A DNA stretch of 64,000 nt from Euglena gracilis (GCA_039621445.1 CP154954.1:60819858-60883857), one strand, 5' to 3'; positions 22,276-34,884 are shown, numbered from the stretch's first letter. Notes: generated by a model from the letters alone, not told the origin. A program made the numbers and translations.

Positions 22276-22760
22276 ACCCCTGATCTGGCCTCATGGAAGG
22301 CCTCGCCCCCCCCCCCCCGGCCCAAGGGGAAGGGGGTTCAGGCAGCAGCGGGCAGCCAGAGCAGGCACGCACCCGTGGAGGCCGCACACAGACGTACAAG
22401 TGCAAACCAGCAGGGGCTCCCCCCGCGCGCCAGGCCCAGGCAGCGCCCCCAGGAGGGACCCCTCCCCAACACAGGACGGACTCCCAACCACCCACCCAAC
22501 CAACAAGAACTGGAGACCCAACTCCAACATCTGCCACAGATGAGAACGAGAACAAAAGAACAACAAAACAACAACGATCAACATCGCCAGCCAAAAACAA
22601 GTAAAATGGGATTTCATATTCCATCGTTTCCAACCCATGTGCATTATTGTGCTCAGCATATGGATGTTGTTGTTGATGATGTTGTTGGGTGCCGACTGCC
22701 CATGCTTTCCCGGCGCGGATGGTCGAGCCGGTGAATTGTTTGGGTCGCTTCCCCAAGCCA

Positions 22761-23380
22761 AGGCCGAGTGGGGGCTCGGCATGGACCCCGAGCAGGACGT
22801 TGACCTCCTGTGGATCGCCCGGGAGGGCATCAAGGCGCCGCTGCCGGAGCACTGGCGGCCCTGCCGGACCACTGCTGGGGAAGTGTACTTCTTCAACTTC
22901 GCCACTGGCCAGTCCATGTGGGACCAGCCAGGGGGGTCTGGCTCACCATATTCACACCATGTCATATTTTTTGATCCAAATGAGAAATTGGCATATTTTT
23001 TGAGTCGAGAATACAAAACTAATTTGGAGTTTCTCTTTTTTTTTGTATGTGTTTCTATTCTTACCTTCCCCCCCCTTGTCGGGGCTGGTCTATGTGTCAA
23101 CCGCATTTTTCCTGTACCCAAAACGCCATTTTCTTTGTGGTTTAGTGCACATGGCACGGCGTGTCCATGACACACACACCCCGTCAACCGCATTTCCCCG
23201 CATTTTGGCGTGTCCAGGACACCAGGGGGGGGGGGGGGGTAAGCTAATTGGCTGAATTTCTTGGTGACCGCCAGAGTATCACCCCCAGTTAGAGGACGTT
23301 ACAGTCGACGCCCTTGGGACCATCCGATGGATCAGCAGTATCGGCGGATGCTCCAGAAGGAGAAGGAGGCCCGCCACCAG
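22761..23380 (+). CDS. CEP164-like WW-domain gene, copy 2 (partial)
   Basis: Exon 22761-22925 encodes AEWGLGMDPEQDVDLLWIAR, EGIKAPLPEHWRPCR, TTAGEVYFFNF and ATGQSMWD in one piece. Exon 23322 to about 23380 continues HPMDQQYRRMLQKEKEARHQ. The intron between them (22926-23321) has agc-CAGGGG at the start and CCCTTG-ggacc at the end, and falls at exactly the same codon as intron 17911-18700 of copy 1. Copy 1 has an extra intron (17369-17832) between the PLPE and HWRPC codons that is absent here. The sequence matches the CEP164 N-terminal WW region slightly better than copy 1. The upstream exons and everything after about 23380 were not found, so this may be a longer gene with exons I missed, or a partial duplicate. 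Role at the flagellar basal body is inferred by family. Confidence 0.75.
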
Positions 23381-25603
23381 CAAACCCATTTGGCGATTCT
23401 TGCCCAGCACAGGCCATTTTATTTTTGGGCATCGCCGACGCCAGAAATGGCTCAATTGCAAGGCATCTGGTGATGCCAAACCGAAATAAGAGTGGAAGTC
23501 CTGAGGGAAGTGACGTTTGCTCTTGTGGGGTGAAATCCATGCAGAGCACACTGTCGCACTTCCCAGCCCACAATGTCAAGGATGAAGGAGTGACCTTCGG
23601 AATGGTGATGGAATGAAGGAATGGTGGAGACGTCTCAGGTATTTCAGGGGTTTAACTCGACCTCTCCCTCACGTCCAATTTCTCTCCGGCGTTGATGTCT
23701 GGATGTGTCCCATCACACATTCACACACGTCATATTCAGGCCCACGCGTGCACAAGCCCAACCCCTGACTGGATGGCCTGGACCCGCTTCCGTTCCCCCA
23801 ATAACGTCCGGCCCTCTGTTTTCTCAGGCGGCCGCGACAGAATCATTCGTTCGTCTCTCTTAAGGCACCCAAAATTTCTGACCACCTCCCTCAATTGCGT
23901 GTTTTTGCGTTTGCGTCTTTTTTTTTTTGGCGAGCACCGCTTGTGTCGCCGTCGCCCCTCCTCCCCCGCTACACCTCCTGGACAGGGCCATGCACCCTTG
24001 GGGGGGGGGGGTGCCTGGGCTATACAGCTTGACAGTTCAGAGGGGTGCAGTTGATTTTTAATAGTTTTCCTATTTTATTTATTTTTATAAATAAATAAAA
24101 TTATTCTTTATTATTTTTTTCGATCCCACGGCTTCCATGATGTGTAGAACTGGTATGCACACCGTGTTCCTGCTGAAGGTTTGGGGTGTCTGTCGCATGC
24201 AGCCCTTGCGCTTCGCATCACCAGAGCCCGCATTCTCTTGGGAATCTGAGACATGGCGAGAAGGGGTGTGGCCTCGGGATGTGCAGGCTGCATTTTTCTG
24301 CAATGCTGCTGTTTCTGCTGCTGCTGCTGCAGGTGTTCGAGTGATTTGTATCGGCGTCAACGTCGATGGGTGTCGGGGGACACCCAGCACCGCCCTGAGC
24401 CCTGCCCTTGTCACAAGGTTGGCATGGGCTTCCCTCCAACAGAGTGGCCATTGCCCACACACAGTCTCTCCTCTCGCAGACGTCCCTCGTGTGCCCTCCC
24501 CCAATGCTGCGGCCCGTTGGGCGATGGTGTTATGAAGTTCAGTTGATTCCAGGCCATGTGCATGTCTATGCGCATCTGCATTTAGCTGAATGTTTGACAT
24601 TCGGACCCGCACCCCTGCTGCATCCACACACGTATGGTGAAAAAAAAACATATATACACATATGCTGATGTGTACGAACAACGGGTGGATGGAGTTATAT
24701 GTGCTCATGCGGGTTGCCGGGGTGGATCTTTTTGTTCTCGGGCCATCTGTGGCAGTTGTGACCCCACTTTGTGCTGCCGGATCATACGGCCGTACATTGT
24801 CGGCCCTTTTGCCCTTCTTCTGGAAGTCTTACCCTCCCTCATCCCTGCCCCCCCACCTTTTTGCCCCTCGGCCCCTTTCTGTGGCCCCCCCCATCCTCCA
24901 TTTGAGACCTCCGGGTCCGCCCATCCCTGAACTCCAGTGGATTGGCACGGAGTCTGCTGGCCATCCCACCCGCAGAGCGAGCACACGAGGGCAAGAGATG
25001 GAAGGGCCCCCTCTCTTGGACACCGCAGGGGGGCGGGCTTCCATCTGCGTCCATCCCGTCCATTCTTCCGGAGTGATCCCGAGGCGTTCGGTTTCGACTT
25101 TTGTTTCTTTGCTTGTTTGTATGTTCAAGGTGAATTCACAAAGCTCCCAAAAGCTGCATCAAATTCGGCAAACGGGGTTCGATTCAGGGAGGCCGTCAGA
25201 TCAGAAGGGCCACCCCTCAGGGAGGGTTCCTTCTGACCAGGAAGCGACCCCCCCCCATCGATTAACTTCCGCCCCCCCCCCCCAGCCGCCAGGTTGCCGT
25301 GCCCAGGGCAGCTGAATGGCAACCAACTTTCTACCTCGAAGGGCGCCTAAGTAGGTTAAATGAGGACTCCGGATTTGAATAACAAAATTGTGCGGTTTGC
25401 TGTTCTTTTTTGTTTTTCCCAGATTCCCAGTCAGTAGGGGATCCCCAACCTAGGGTACTAAGTGAGTGGTGGTTTTGAACAGTGGAGGACCCCACTGGGG
25501 GGGGGTCCGACCTCGGGGGAATGCTTTGGTATTTGTCAAACAATTGATTTAAATTCATCCGAGAATTGCTTCAGTTTCGGTTACATACCCATTCAGCAGT
25601 AAC
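23381..25603. other. No supportable gene
   Basis: Mixed composition with short G/C tracts. A (TTTA/ATAA)-rich patch lies at 24055-24120. A pyrimidine-rich acceptor-like ctctcctctcgcag at 24466-24479 precedes a short open segment, but no conserved protein could be read. Continuation exons of the second CEP164-like gene could be hidden here. Confidence 0.35.
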
Positions 25604-28600
25604 AGGAGCTTAGGCGGCCTAATTCGCACTTAAGCTTTTTTCGTTTGATGCACGCATTTGCGCAAATTTACGAATTTTTTGATTGTGCTTTGTTTTGGCT
25701 GTGAAGGTCAGGGGGGTTTGAAAACATGGCAACAAGAGAGTGCAAAAAACGAGCAAAATTCTGATTTTGGCTGGGAGACCCCCGGGACTTTGGCAAAAAA
25801 CAGTGATTTTGGGGTGTGCGAAAATGGACTTTGTAAGTTGAAACCCCCGGGACCCTGCCGGCCCAAAGGGAAAAAAACGCAAAAAAGCACCATAGGAACG
25901 GGACCTTTCCTGCCCCTGTTGCTTCTTTCGGCTGTGTCCCCGGGTGTGTCCGAGCTGTCGGCGGTGTGCGTCCTGGGTGTTTGCCGGACTGCTTTGCTGG
26001 TGACGCCTGGGTGTGGTGTTTTTGGGCTGTTTGTTGAAGCGCGGGGAGGAAGGTCTGGGGGGTGTGGGCGTGGTGTGACCTGAGCCGGCGAGAAGGACAC
26101 TGGGGAAGGAAGGTGAGTGCGGGCTGTTGGGCAAGAGAAGCGCAGAGGGGGAAGAAACGGGGTCCACAGGGAATGAAGGGAATGAAGGGGACGTGTGTCT
26201 CCCACCCGGCTTATACCCGGGATGCGCACAACCAGTTGTGTGGCAAAGAACCCAGCAGGAGAAGCCCAACACTGGAAGTACAAAATTGCGTTTGATGCGC
26301 GCAAATGCGCGCACCAACATGTTTATGTTGATGCGCGCAATTGCGCGCATCAAACGCAATTTTGTACTTCCAGTGTTGGGCTTTGGCACCCGCGAACTGA
26401 CGCTGCTGATAAACGGTGTGACATAGAGGCCCTAACGGTACGGACCAACGGGGCATCCAGTTGGTGGGTTTGTCACACTGTTTGTCCACGCGCAAGCTTA
26501 TGGGCGCAATTGCGCGCATCAAACACAAAACATGTTTATGCGCGCATTTGCGCAAATGCGCACATAAACATGTTTTGTGTTTGATGCGCGCAATTGCGCA
26601 AATAAACAGAAGAACGGTGTGACGGAAACACAGCCGTCAAACGCTGACAGCGGAAGTGGTTTATTTGCGCATTTGCGCGCATCACGTTGTTTTATGGGCG
26701 CAAATGCGCAAATAAACCATATGCAAATTGTTCAGTTTACATCTGTTTTATTTGCGCATTTGCGCCCATAAAACAACGTGATGCGCGCAAATGCGCAAAT
26801 AAACCACTGACGCAGGAGTAATAAGTGACTTCCTTTAGCCCCGCATCACGTTGTTTTATGGGCGCAAATGCGCAAATAAACCATATGCAAATTGTTCAGT
26901 TTACATCTGTTTTATTTGCGCATTTGCGCCCATAAAACAACGTGATGCGCGCAAATGCGCAAATAAACCACTGACGGAGGAGTAATAAGTGACTTCTTTT
27001 GGCCCTCCTACAGCCACCCTTAGTGGCTTCTGAGTGGGTTCAACCCAAATGACTACACCGTCCCCTCCGGCATATGGTGTTATTGTGCCGTTTTTGGGCC
27101 ATTGACAGGCCTGACAAAAGATGGAGACATAGGATCTTTTGAAGGTGGGTGCACAGCTACCCAGTAACGGTGCACCTCCACCGGCGCCAATTTTTGGGTC
27201 CCAAGGGCCCTGCGGCTGACCTGCGGCCTCGGCTCCGCTGCTGCAGCCCTATCAGCTGCTGATGCTTCAGCACCCAGCAGGCCGGCATCCACCTCCCCGG
27301 TGCAACGGCACCCACCACAGCGGCCACGTTATACCCCGCCACCGGGGTGTAAGACTGGGGGGAGGACGTGGTGCCAGTGCATGGCAACCAACAGCCGGAG
27401 AGAGGTGGCCCTCAAACACCCGTTCCTTTGGGTACAAGGAATTGGTGAACCATTACCACTGGATTGGTCGTATCAAAGCGGTGGGACCCACTCCCCCCAA
27501 ATTATGCACATAAACTGGTGTTTTTTACATTTTTCAAGGGAAAAATGGCAAAGAAAACCGTAAAACGGACTACGGCCCGACACGTCCCGGGTGTTTCAGG
27601 TGCCAAATTTTGTCTTCCTGTAACGCAGTCCTGGTGCACAAAAGGTGCCCAACGGTCACAGGTAGTTTGCACGTCGTCAATTCATTAGGTTCAACTGCCA
27701 AACGGATGACGTCAAAACAACAGGCCGTTCGGGCCGGGAAACAGCAGTGCAAATGTACACACGCAAGGCAGGCAAATGTTGGCCAGTCACATGCCGTGTT
27801 CCAGTGAACACTCCACACCGCCTCTCACCACCAATTTCATCGCCACGTAACCTTGGTGCAAATCAATGGTTGGCGTGAGGAATTGCGTTCACCAGCTGTC
27901 ACGGAGGAGGAGATGGTATCACACAACTGATGTGTTTTGATGCGCGCATTTGCGCAAATCAACAAGCTTTGTTTATGTGCTCTAAGGGCCCTGCAAACAC
28001 ATTATTTTGAAGCGGTTTATTAACACGTTGATGCGCGCATTTGCGCAAATGCGCGCATCAACGTAATTGTGTTTATTTGCGCAATTGCGCGCACCAACAC
28101 GTCCATCACGTTTTTAAACCTTCTAGTTCATGGTCCTTATTGGTGTCTTTTAACATGGAAAGTAAACGTACGTGTTTTGTGGGCGCAAATGCGCGCATCA
28201 AACGCATTTGTTTATGCGTGCATTTGCGCAAATGCGCACATAAACAAATTTGTTGGTGCGCGCATTTGCGCCCACCAAACACGTCATTTTATCATCATCC
28301 GTGTACGTTTTATTTGCGCAAATGCGCCCATAAACACAATTGTTTTTATTTGCGCAATTGCGCCCAAAAACACACATCAGTTGCGTGACGGCTGCCTCAC
28401 GTAGTCTGTGTGCCTGTGGTTTTGTTATCTAGTGAGACTCAGTGTGTTCTCACCGGTGGCGGCAGTGTCCAAGCCAGTTCAGCCAGCACGTCAGTACCAG
28501 TTCCAAGTGTCGTCACAAGGGGTGTGTGCCTCTCCCCCGTTTGATGTACAACAGCACAAGTCTCACCCTCAGCCCTATTAACGTCACCTGGTAAGCAGCA

Positions 28601-28777
28601 TACACACCAGACCACTGGGAGTTAATCCCCTCCAGTGGAGGGGTGTCATAGCTCATATATTGTGTTCCGGCTGTCAGGGTACAGGGTCCCAGGGGTTACA
28701 AAAAAATCGTAAATTTGCGCAATTGCGCGCATCAAAAGGAAAAAAGCTTAAGTGCGAATTCGGCCGCCTAAGAGGAG
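25604..28777. mobile_element. 3.16-kb element with long terminal inverted repeats and AGGAG flanks
   Basis: Element body 25609-28772. The left end CTTAGGCGGCCTAATTCGCA, followed by CTTAAGCTTTTTTC and a GCGC-palindrome block, is matched by its reverse complement at 28697-28772, giving inverted repeats of about 70-75 bp with a few differences. The flanks are AGGAG at 25604-25608 and again at 28773-28777, a 5-bp target duplication. The interior is built of repeated palindromic blocks of the tttgcgc-aaatgcgc type and contains no recognisable transposase. I call it a non-autonomous DNA transposon; the superfamily is not established. Confidence 0.8.
26280..28390. repeat. Array of palindromic GCGCAAATGCGC-type blocks
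   Basis: Dozens of tttgcgcaaatgcgc / gcgcatttgcgcaaa words occur as head-to-head pairs, producing perfect or near-perfect hairpins of 20-60 bp (for example 26284-26360, 26520-26590, 28030-28075, 28175-28270). A unit of about 155-160 bp is duplicated in tandem at about 26684-26838 and 26844-26995 with very few differences. The same word family reappears at 52440-52860, 53096-53115 and near 31260-31360. Confidence 0.85.
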
Positions 28778-29539
28778 CAACCCCAGGCTGGCATCCAGAA
28801 TTCGGCAGAAGACTGGTGCCTTGCAAAGGATTTGTACGTGAAATTATTTCACCAAAAAATTAAGCATTTACAACATTTTTTTCTGCCCAAAGGAAACACC
28901 CAACAGATTTTGATATGTTTTTTAGACTGGATGGCGATTGACATTTTTTTTGCAGCACCTCTGCCTCCATTGTGGGGTACCCCCCGCCAACGCTAGTTCC
29001 TAAGCCTTGTAATGGGAGATCTGGCCGCTTTTTCAAAGGAAAAAAAACCTCCAAATTGATTATTTATTGTTTTTCCAAAGTGTATTGCCCTTGATTTGAA
29101 TTTGGAACACAGTATCTCAAATTGCAGAAGGAGGAGAGACTGCTTCGTTTTTTTAAAAAATAAGACAAGATTTTCGTCTTTGTAACATGTTGATCGAGGA
29201 TTAGAAGATGCAAATTGATGGCGTCGTTGTTGACGTTGTCAGAGTCATCCCAGACAGAAGGTGCAAAATAGCGTTAGTTCGCTCAATTCACCAGATGCCC
29301 TCCGGTGTGGTGAGCATTTGAGAGTTTGGCCAGTTTTTTCGCAATTTTTTTCAGATATTATTTTATTTATTTATTTTGAAATGCGCAACACGAAATTATA
29401 AGGTCAGAAAATGCCAGGTTTAAGTTGTGCTGGGCACATGATTCATCGCGAAAGCCAGACTCTGGGAATCTTTACCCACAATCCCTGCAAAATGATTAAT
29501 ATTGATTCACTGCAGCACAGCACCACACACAATACACGT

Positions 29540-29592
29540 CTAAACACACTCACGCGCACGCACGCACGCACACACGCACGCACACACAAGAG
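29540..29592. repeat. (ACGC)n / CA-rich microsatellite
   Basis: cacgcacgcacgcacacacg-type repeat of about 50 bp. No gene across it. Confidence 0.85.
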
Positions 29593-31754
29593 TACAAAAC
29601 AAACCGAAACACGAACGCATGCACAGCACATCAACCAGCCGAACGTTGGCTCTCATCTTGTTCGTTCTTTTCCCTTCCCTGACACATTCTCCAGCGTGCC
29701 CATTGCCCATTGGAACGTATCCATCGGACGAACCCTTAAGCCCACACACCCCCAGCAGCTCCCAGCCGGGCTGCGGACCTCCCCCCCCCCCCCGGGGTCG
29801 AGTAGTTACAAAGTTTTTGCAGCCCAGTGAAGCCGCTCTGGACCAAAAGAATTTTTGGCACAAAGCAGCGAAAGTTTTTGTGGGGAAAAAGAACAGTCAA
29901 AAGGGCCGAAAGTGGCCTTGCATGTTTTGTTTGTTTTCACCTAAAAAAATTGGCTGAAAAATGCATGAATTTGGGATTTTCCCCCTGCATTCCGGTGCCG
30001 GGTCCAGCCCAGCATCTGATAAAACTACATACTACATCCGGTCAATGACCAGCTACCCTGCCTTCGGGGAGTGTGGGTCGCATACGCTGGCAACAGGTAT
30101 GCAATGCCAACTGCGTTTGAGTGGTATGCACCTGGTGGAAAGGCGGCTGCCGCCTGGTTCTGTGTGGACCCGTCCCCCGCAGTTCGGGTGGGCAGTGGCG
30201 GAGCGTGCACCCACGCCACGTCGCCCTTCCGGGGGGCGGGGCCGTCCCCTTGCGGAGGTTGCGCTCCCACCTCAGGGGGGGGGGGCTGCCACCTTTTTTC
30301 CTGCCAGCACTTTTTTCCAGTCGGCGTTCCCCGGGGCATCTGCAAGAAATTGCCTGATACCCATTCCATTGAACTGCTTGAGTATGCCCATTCTCCCCAG
30401 CCAAAATTACGTGCAATCCACAGGATTCCATTTTTGAGCCCCGCCAGAGTTCCCAGGTTGAGGTGGGAGGGTGTGCCCCCCCTGGCAAAGGAGGTTCTAA
30501 CCAAGGTTCAGTACACGGAGGGTGTACGGGGCAGAAGAGGGTGGGTTGCCTCCAACCCCCCCCCTGGCCCATAGGGGTTTCCGGGGCCCCCCTCCTGCCA
30601 GGGGGAGGGTTCTAGACTAACCAGGAGGAAAACAAAATCAAATTCTCTTTCCTGTGCTTCGCGCAAAATTTCTTGTCCTGGCAAAATTTTGCCTTAAAAT
30701 GCCTAAAAGTGCATTTTCGGCCAATTTCTTATGTGGTCTATTTTGGCTTTTAAGGGTTTTTTTTGCTGAAATCGCGCAAATGCAGAGACAGGTATTTCTC
30801 TTCATTTCTCGTCACAAAAAGTGAGATCCACCCTTTTTTTGTGCACCCCAGGGAGATGCCCAAAACCCTCTATTTTTTTGGCTGGTTGAACGTTTTTGGC
30901 GATTGACAGAGACCACCTTTCGCAGCCCGAGTATCACATAAAAGATGTGAAAAACACGAAAAGGGACTGACTGGCAAGCCTTGCTTGGGGCCACTTTTTT
31001 TTCTTTGTGCTGGAAGCCCCGGATTATGCCCTAAACTCGTGAAAAAAGCCGCCCGTTTTGTTTTGAAGTTTGGGATTGAGTAAAGCCCCCCCCCCCCCCA
31101 ATTTTCACGGGAAATGCTTGTTGGCCTGCAGGGTCATTGCAGTAGATATTGTGGGGACATGCGTTGAGGCAAAGCACAGTAGGCAATAATTTCGATGAAC
31201 CTTTGTTATCACTGAGGTGTGGAGCACATTGAATACAATGGGAAACGAGGAAGAGTTTGAAACTCATTTGCACAATTGCAGAAGTGATTGAAATTTATAT
31301 TTTTTGCACAATTCCGCAGATGAGTTTTAGATTTTGTTTGCGCAGTTGCGCAATAATACAGTTGATTTATCCTCTCACTGGGACTATTTCCTGGCATGAT
31401 TTTTTTTTGCTTTTCAGAAATACATGTATAATTGGGTGTCATATGCCATTCCTCTGAAATGAATTCCAGCCTTTTCACAGAACAGGAGTAAGATTTCGCA
31501 GTCCCATAATTTTAAAAAAAAACTTTTTTGCAACCCCTTTGCTAGACACTTCATTTGCATCCCTTGAAATGCTGCACAAAGATCACTGGTTCTGGTATAT
31601 GAAATCAAAACCCCAGATACGTCACTGCAGTTGAGGATTTAAGCCATTTTTGGTGGTTAAAAAGGTCTCTGTTCAACCCCTTTTCCAGAGAGTCCTTTGG
31701 TTTGGTTGTTTATGAAGCCCTTCGTTTTTTTTCCCTTTTCTGGCTTCGGTCGTC

Positions 31755-31880
31755 CCCCCCCCCCCCCCCGGGCCCAACGTCAGGATCCCGCCTAGGAAAC
31801 TGTCAGGGTTCCCGGTACCAGCCTACCTGTCAGTATGGGAAGTTATCAGGGTCCCTGTTACCGGCAAACAACAACCTGCA
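31755..31880. repeat. Family B relative, single-unit copy
   Basis: Poly-C, then tcaggatcccgcctaggaaa, ctgtcagggttcccggtacc and a single tcagtatgggaagttatcag unit. This corresponds to one non-amplified unit of the array at 20412-20700. Confidence 0.65.
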
Positions 31881-32221
31881 TTCGCTTTCTGCATTCATTT
31901 CGGTTCCGTGGTTTTCACCAAGGCTTCCAAACGAACACAAATGAAGGGGGGAAGCAAAGACCTGAGAAGGTTTGGTTAAGACAAGTAAACCCCCCCAAAT
32001 AACACCCCCCCCCCAAATAACACCCCCCCAACTAACACCCCCCCCCTGGGGCCCCAGTTCGGGTGCCCAAATAACACACCGGGGGGGGGGGTGTTATTTG
32101 GGGGAGGGTTAACAAAATTATTCTTCAATTTTGAACATTTTTGTTGAATGGAAGACTTGACCAGCAGTTGTCATAATATTCGGATAGTTGGTAGAAAATC
32201 GATGGGGGTGGGGGGCCTTAT

Positions 32222-32312
32222 TATTTTTTTTTTTTTTTTTTCTTTTTTTTTTTCTTTTTTTTTTTTTTTTTTCTTTTTTCTTTTCTTTTTTTTTTATTTT
32301 TTTTTTCTTTTT

Positions 32313-32349
<37 letters not shown>
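32222..32349. repeat. Interrupted poly-T tract of about 125 bp
   Basis: Almost pure T with scattered C and A, followed directly by gtccgtccgtccgtctgtct. No retroelement coding sequence is visible on the minus strand upstream or downstream, so I do not call it a retrotransposon tail. Confidence 0.9.
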
Positions 32350-33010
32350 CGTCCGTCCGTCCGTCTGTCTCTCCGTCTGTATGTGTGTGTGGCTCATCTG
32401 TGTGGTCTATTTTTCATTCTGTTTGGCAACACGTGTGGGTTACCAATGTCTGATGTGTGAGTAAGATCTTCAGAAAAAGTACAGCGTGGTGGTTGAATGA
32501 ATGCGTCCACCCGCCACCGGTTGTTGATGCATTTCCAAGACCGTGTGTTTTTCTGTTGAAGTGCAGCGCTTTTTTTGGCAAGCTGTGTCGTTGGCACGAC
32601 TCATAGCCATATTTTGGACGGGGGGATCAGTTGTTTATTGCCTGCCATCCACATTGTGCAGAAAGATCCAGGAATCACCCTACCCCGCCGTGAGCACCCT
32701 GGCGTTTCACTCACCCTGCTGACCCCCCCCCCCCCGCGCGTCGCCCGAACGGCTCCGTTTCCTCCGGGCCCTTCCCATTCTGTGGGCGTTGGGCCCCCTC
32801 CGTGCTCAGCCTTAAGGCCAAGTCTGACCCATGCCACTGCTGCCCCAAGTGTCTTGTCGTGCCACTGGGGGGGGGGAGGTGTCGTGCCGCTGGGGGGGGG
32901 GGGGTGGAGTGGGGTGGACAGACCCCTCGAGATGAGGGTGCTGGTGCTGGTGCTGGTGCCCAGAGCCACCAACTCGACCCCGAGTTTCGGCTAGGCAAGT
33001 CGCCAGAGGA

Positions 33011-33026
33011 TGTGTGTGTGTGTGTG

Positions 33027-33057
<31 letters not shown>

Positions 33058-33086
33058 GTGTGGTGTGTGTGTGTGTGTATATATAT

Positions 33087-33145
<59 letters not shown>

Positions 33146-33147
33146 TA
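33011..33147. repeat. (GT)n and (ATGT)n microsatellite
   Basis: TG repeats pass into tatatatacatacatacata and (gtat)n. Open frames across it are artefacts. It is flanked at 33150-33600 by repeated gcttctattcgggggg words with G-tracts, a further short repeat. Confidence 0.9.
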
Positions 33148-34609
33148 AACCCCTGAATAGAAGCCCCCGGGGGCTTCTATTTGGATCGTTGGTCGAAAAT
33201 CGAGAGGGGCTTCTATTCGGGGGGGGGGGGGCATTATTTGGAAAAGTGGTTGAAACCCAGGGTCCGAGCTTTATCGAAGAAATTTCTTTGTGGGTTTTTA
33301 CACATCTGACCTTTCCAAGTCATGTCAAATTTGCTTATAAAATGTTACTCTTGTGGATGCATTGGATCATTGCACGTAAACTCACCCAATTCTCATTTAA
33401 CCAATGGCTGAAGGAGCCAAAGCACTTGCTGGCCGTCCCAATTGGCAGGCAATCCACGGGGAGCCTGCTATTCCCTGGGGCCCACTATTCGGGGGGGGGG
33501 GGGGCTATTCGGAATTTTGGTCGAAAACCGAGGGGGGGGGGCTTCTATTGGGGGGGGGGGCACTATCCGGGGGGGGGGGGCTTGTATTCAGGGGGGTTTA
33601 TATGAATAAATATACATGTGTATGTATATACATTCAGTGGGCCAAGTAAATTTTCAGTCCCTGAAAAAATCGAGAAAAAATGATGGCACCCCACACTCCG
33701 GAGTGAACCCCCCCCCCTAATAATACCCCCCGGGGTATTATTTTTCGCCCGAAGTCCCAGCCCGGGGGGGGGGGGGTATTAGGTATTATTTCCCAAAAAA
33801 TTTTGACATTTTTCGAAGTTCCGTAGGAGCAAAAATAGCGCCAAAACCCCCCTTGGGGTCATTTTTTTTGCTTTCTCATGAAATCCAGAAAAATCGATTT
33901 TTTTCGTAATTTGTTGTCAGAGATTGTGATTTTTACCTACATTTTCAGGTCAAAAAACCGGGCCTTTGTCCCGAAACCGGGGGGGGGGTATTATTTGGGG
34001 GGGTTTACCATCCCCAAGCGCCTCCCAGGGTTGAGAGCACTGGTGGAGTGGTGCTTTGATTTGATGCTGCAAGGTACCCGATGGCACCAACGTGGTATTG
34101 CAGAACAGCAGAAATACAATTTGGCAACGACTGTTATAGATGTAAAATCTGCTGTTGCACAGGCTTGCACAAATAAACAAGGACATCCAAATGGATGACC
34201 TTCGGCGAATTGCAATGGACTTCTCACACACAAAACATTGGTGAAACTGGTCACACTATCCACGGTGAACAGTCCAAGGTAACTCAATTTGAGATGGATG
34301 GGAGATGGGGAGCCCAGTTCAAGCTGTCAACCCCTCTCACCCCACCCAGACAGTCAATTGTGCACGGAGCAAGCCTGATTCTAGCTGAACTGCAGTGAAT
34401 GCGGTTTGCAAAAGCCGTCCTTTTCCAAAATGATGTGTCCAAAAGGTCTTCGGTGGTGCCATCGGGCACCTGTCAGCCAAAATCGCTTAACAGAGCACCC
34501 CTCCACCAGTGGTGCCATCAGTTTTTTTCGATTTTTTTCAGGGTCTGAAAATTTACTTGGCACTTGGGTCAAAATTTATTTGGCTCATTGTGTGTGTGTG
34601 TGTGTGTGT

Positions 34610-34876
34610 GGCAGCCTCCCACTCTGGATGGTGGGGGATAGTGGGATCGGGGGGGATCCATTTTTTCCCCGTTATTGATGGAGTAGGGTTAGGTTTACGA
34701 ATTCGGCCTAACTTCAGGCCTAACTTGTACACCTAACACTAATCTAATCTAAGTTAGGCCTAACCCTAAACCTAACTCCTAACCCTAACCCTATTCCATT
34801 AATTACGCAAAAAAAATTGGAACCCCGTGATCCCACTATCCGCCCCCGGGAGGGCAGGATAGTGGGAGGCTGCCAT
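34610..34876. mobile_element. Inverted-repeat element carrying TTAGGG-like tracts, copy 2
   Basis: Ends ggcagcctcccact and agtgggaggctgcc form terminal inverted repeats. Inside are gatagtgggatcgggggg and its inverted partner, and a centre with gggttagg, ggcctaactt, aaccctaaac and ctaaccctaaccct. It matches the element at 16905-17183 in ends, inner blocks and centre. It directly follows a (GT)n run and precedes a (GTAG)n run. Confidence 0.75.
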
Positions 34877-34884
34877 TTTATTTG

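Larger units (their letters stand above)
18844..22760. other. Spacer between the two CEP164-like copies
   Basis: Contains a possible relic of the N-terminal exon of copy 2 at about 19938-19968 (DGVTSVILDD, compare DGTSSVVLEY at 15384-15413), the 42-44-bp tandem array at 20412-20700, an AT-rich island at 21225-21420, and an inverted-repeat element at 21905-22275. No other exon was recognised. The copy-2 exon equivalent to 16102-16144 was not found. Confidence 0.45.

Noticed and set aside
32222-32349. Poly-T tract as the tail of a minus-strand retrotransposon
   Set aside because: No reverse transcriptase or other element coding sequence is next to it and no target duplication could be identified.
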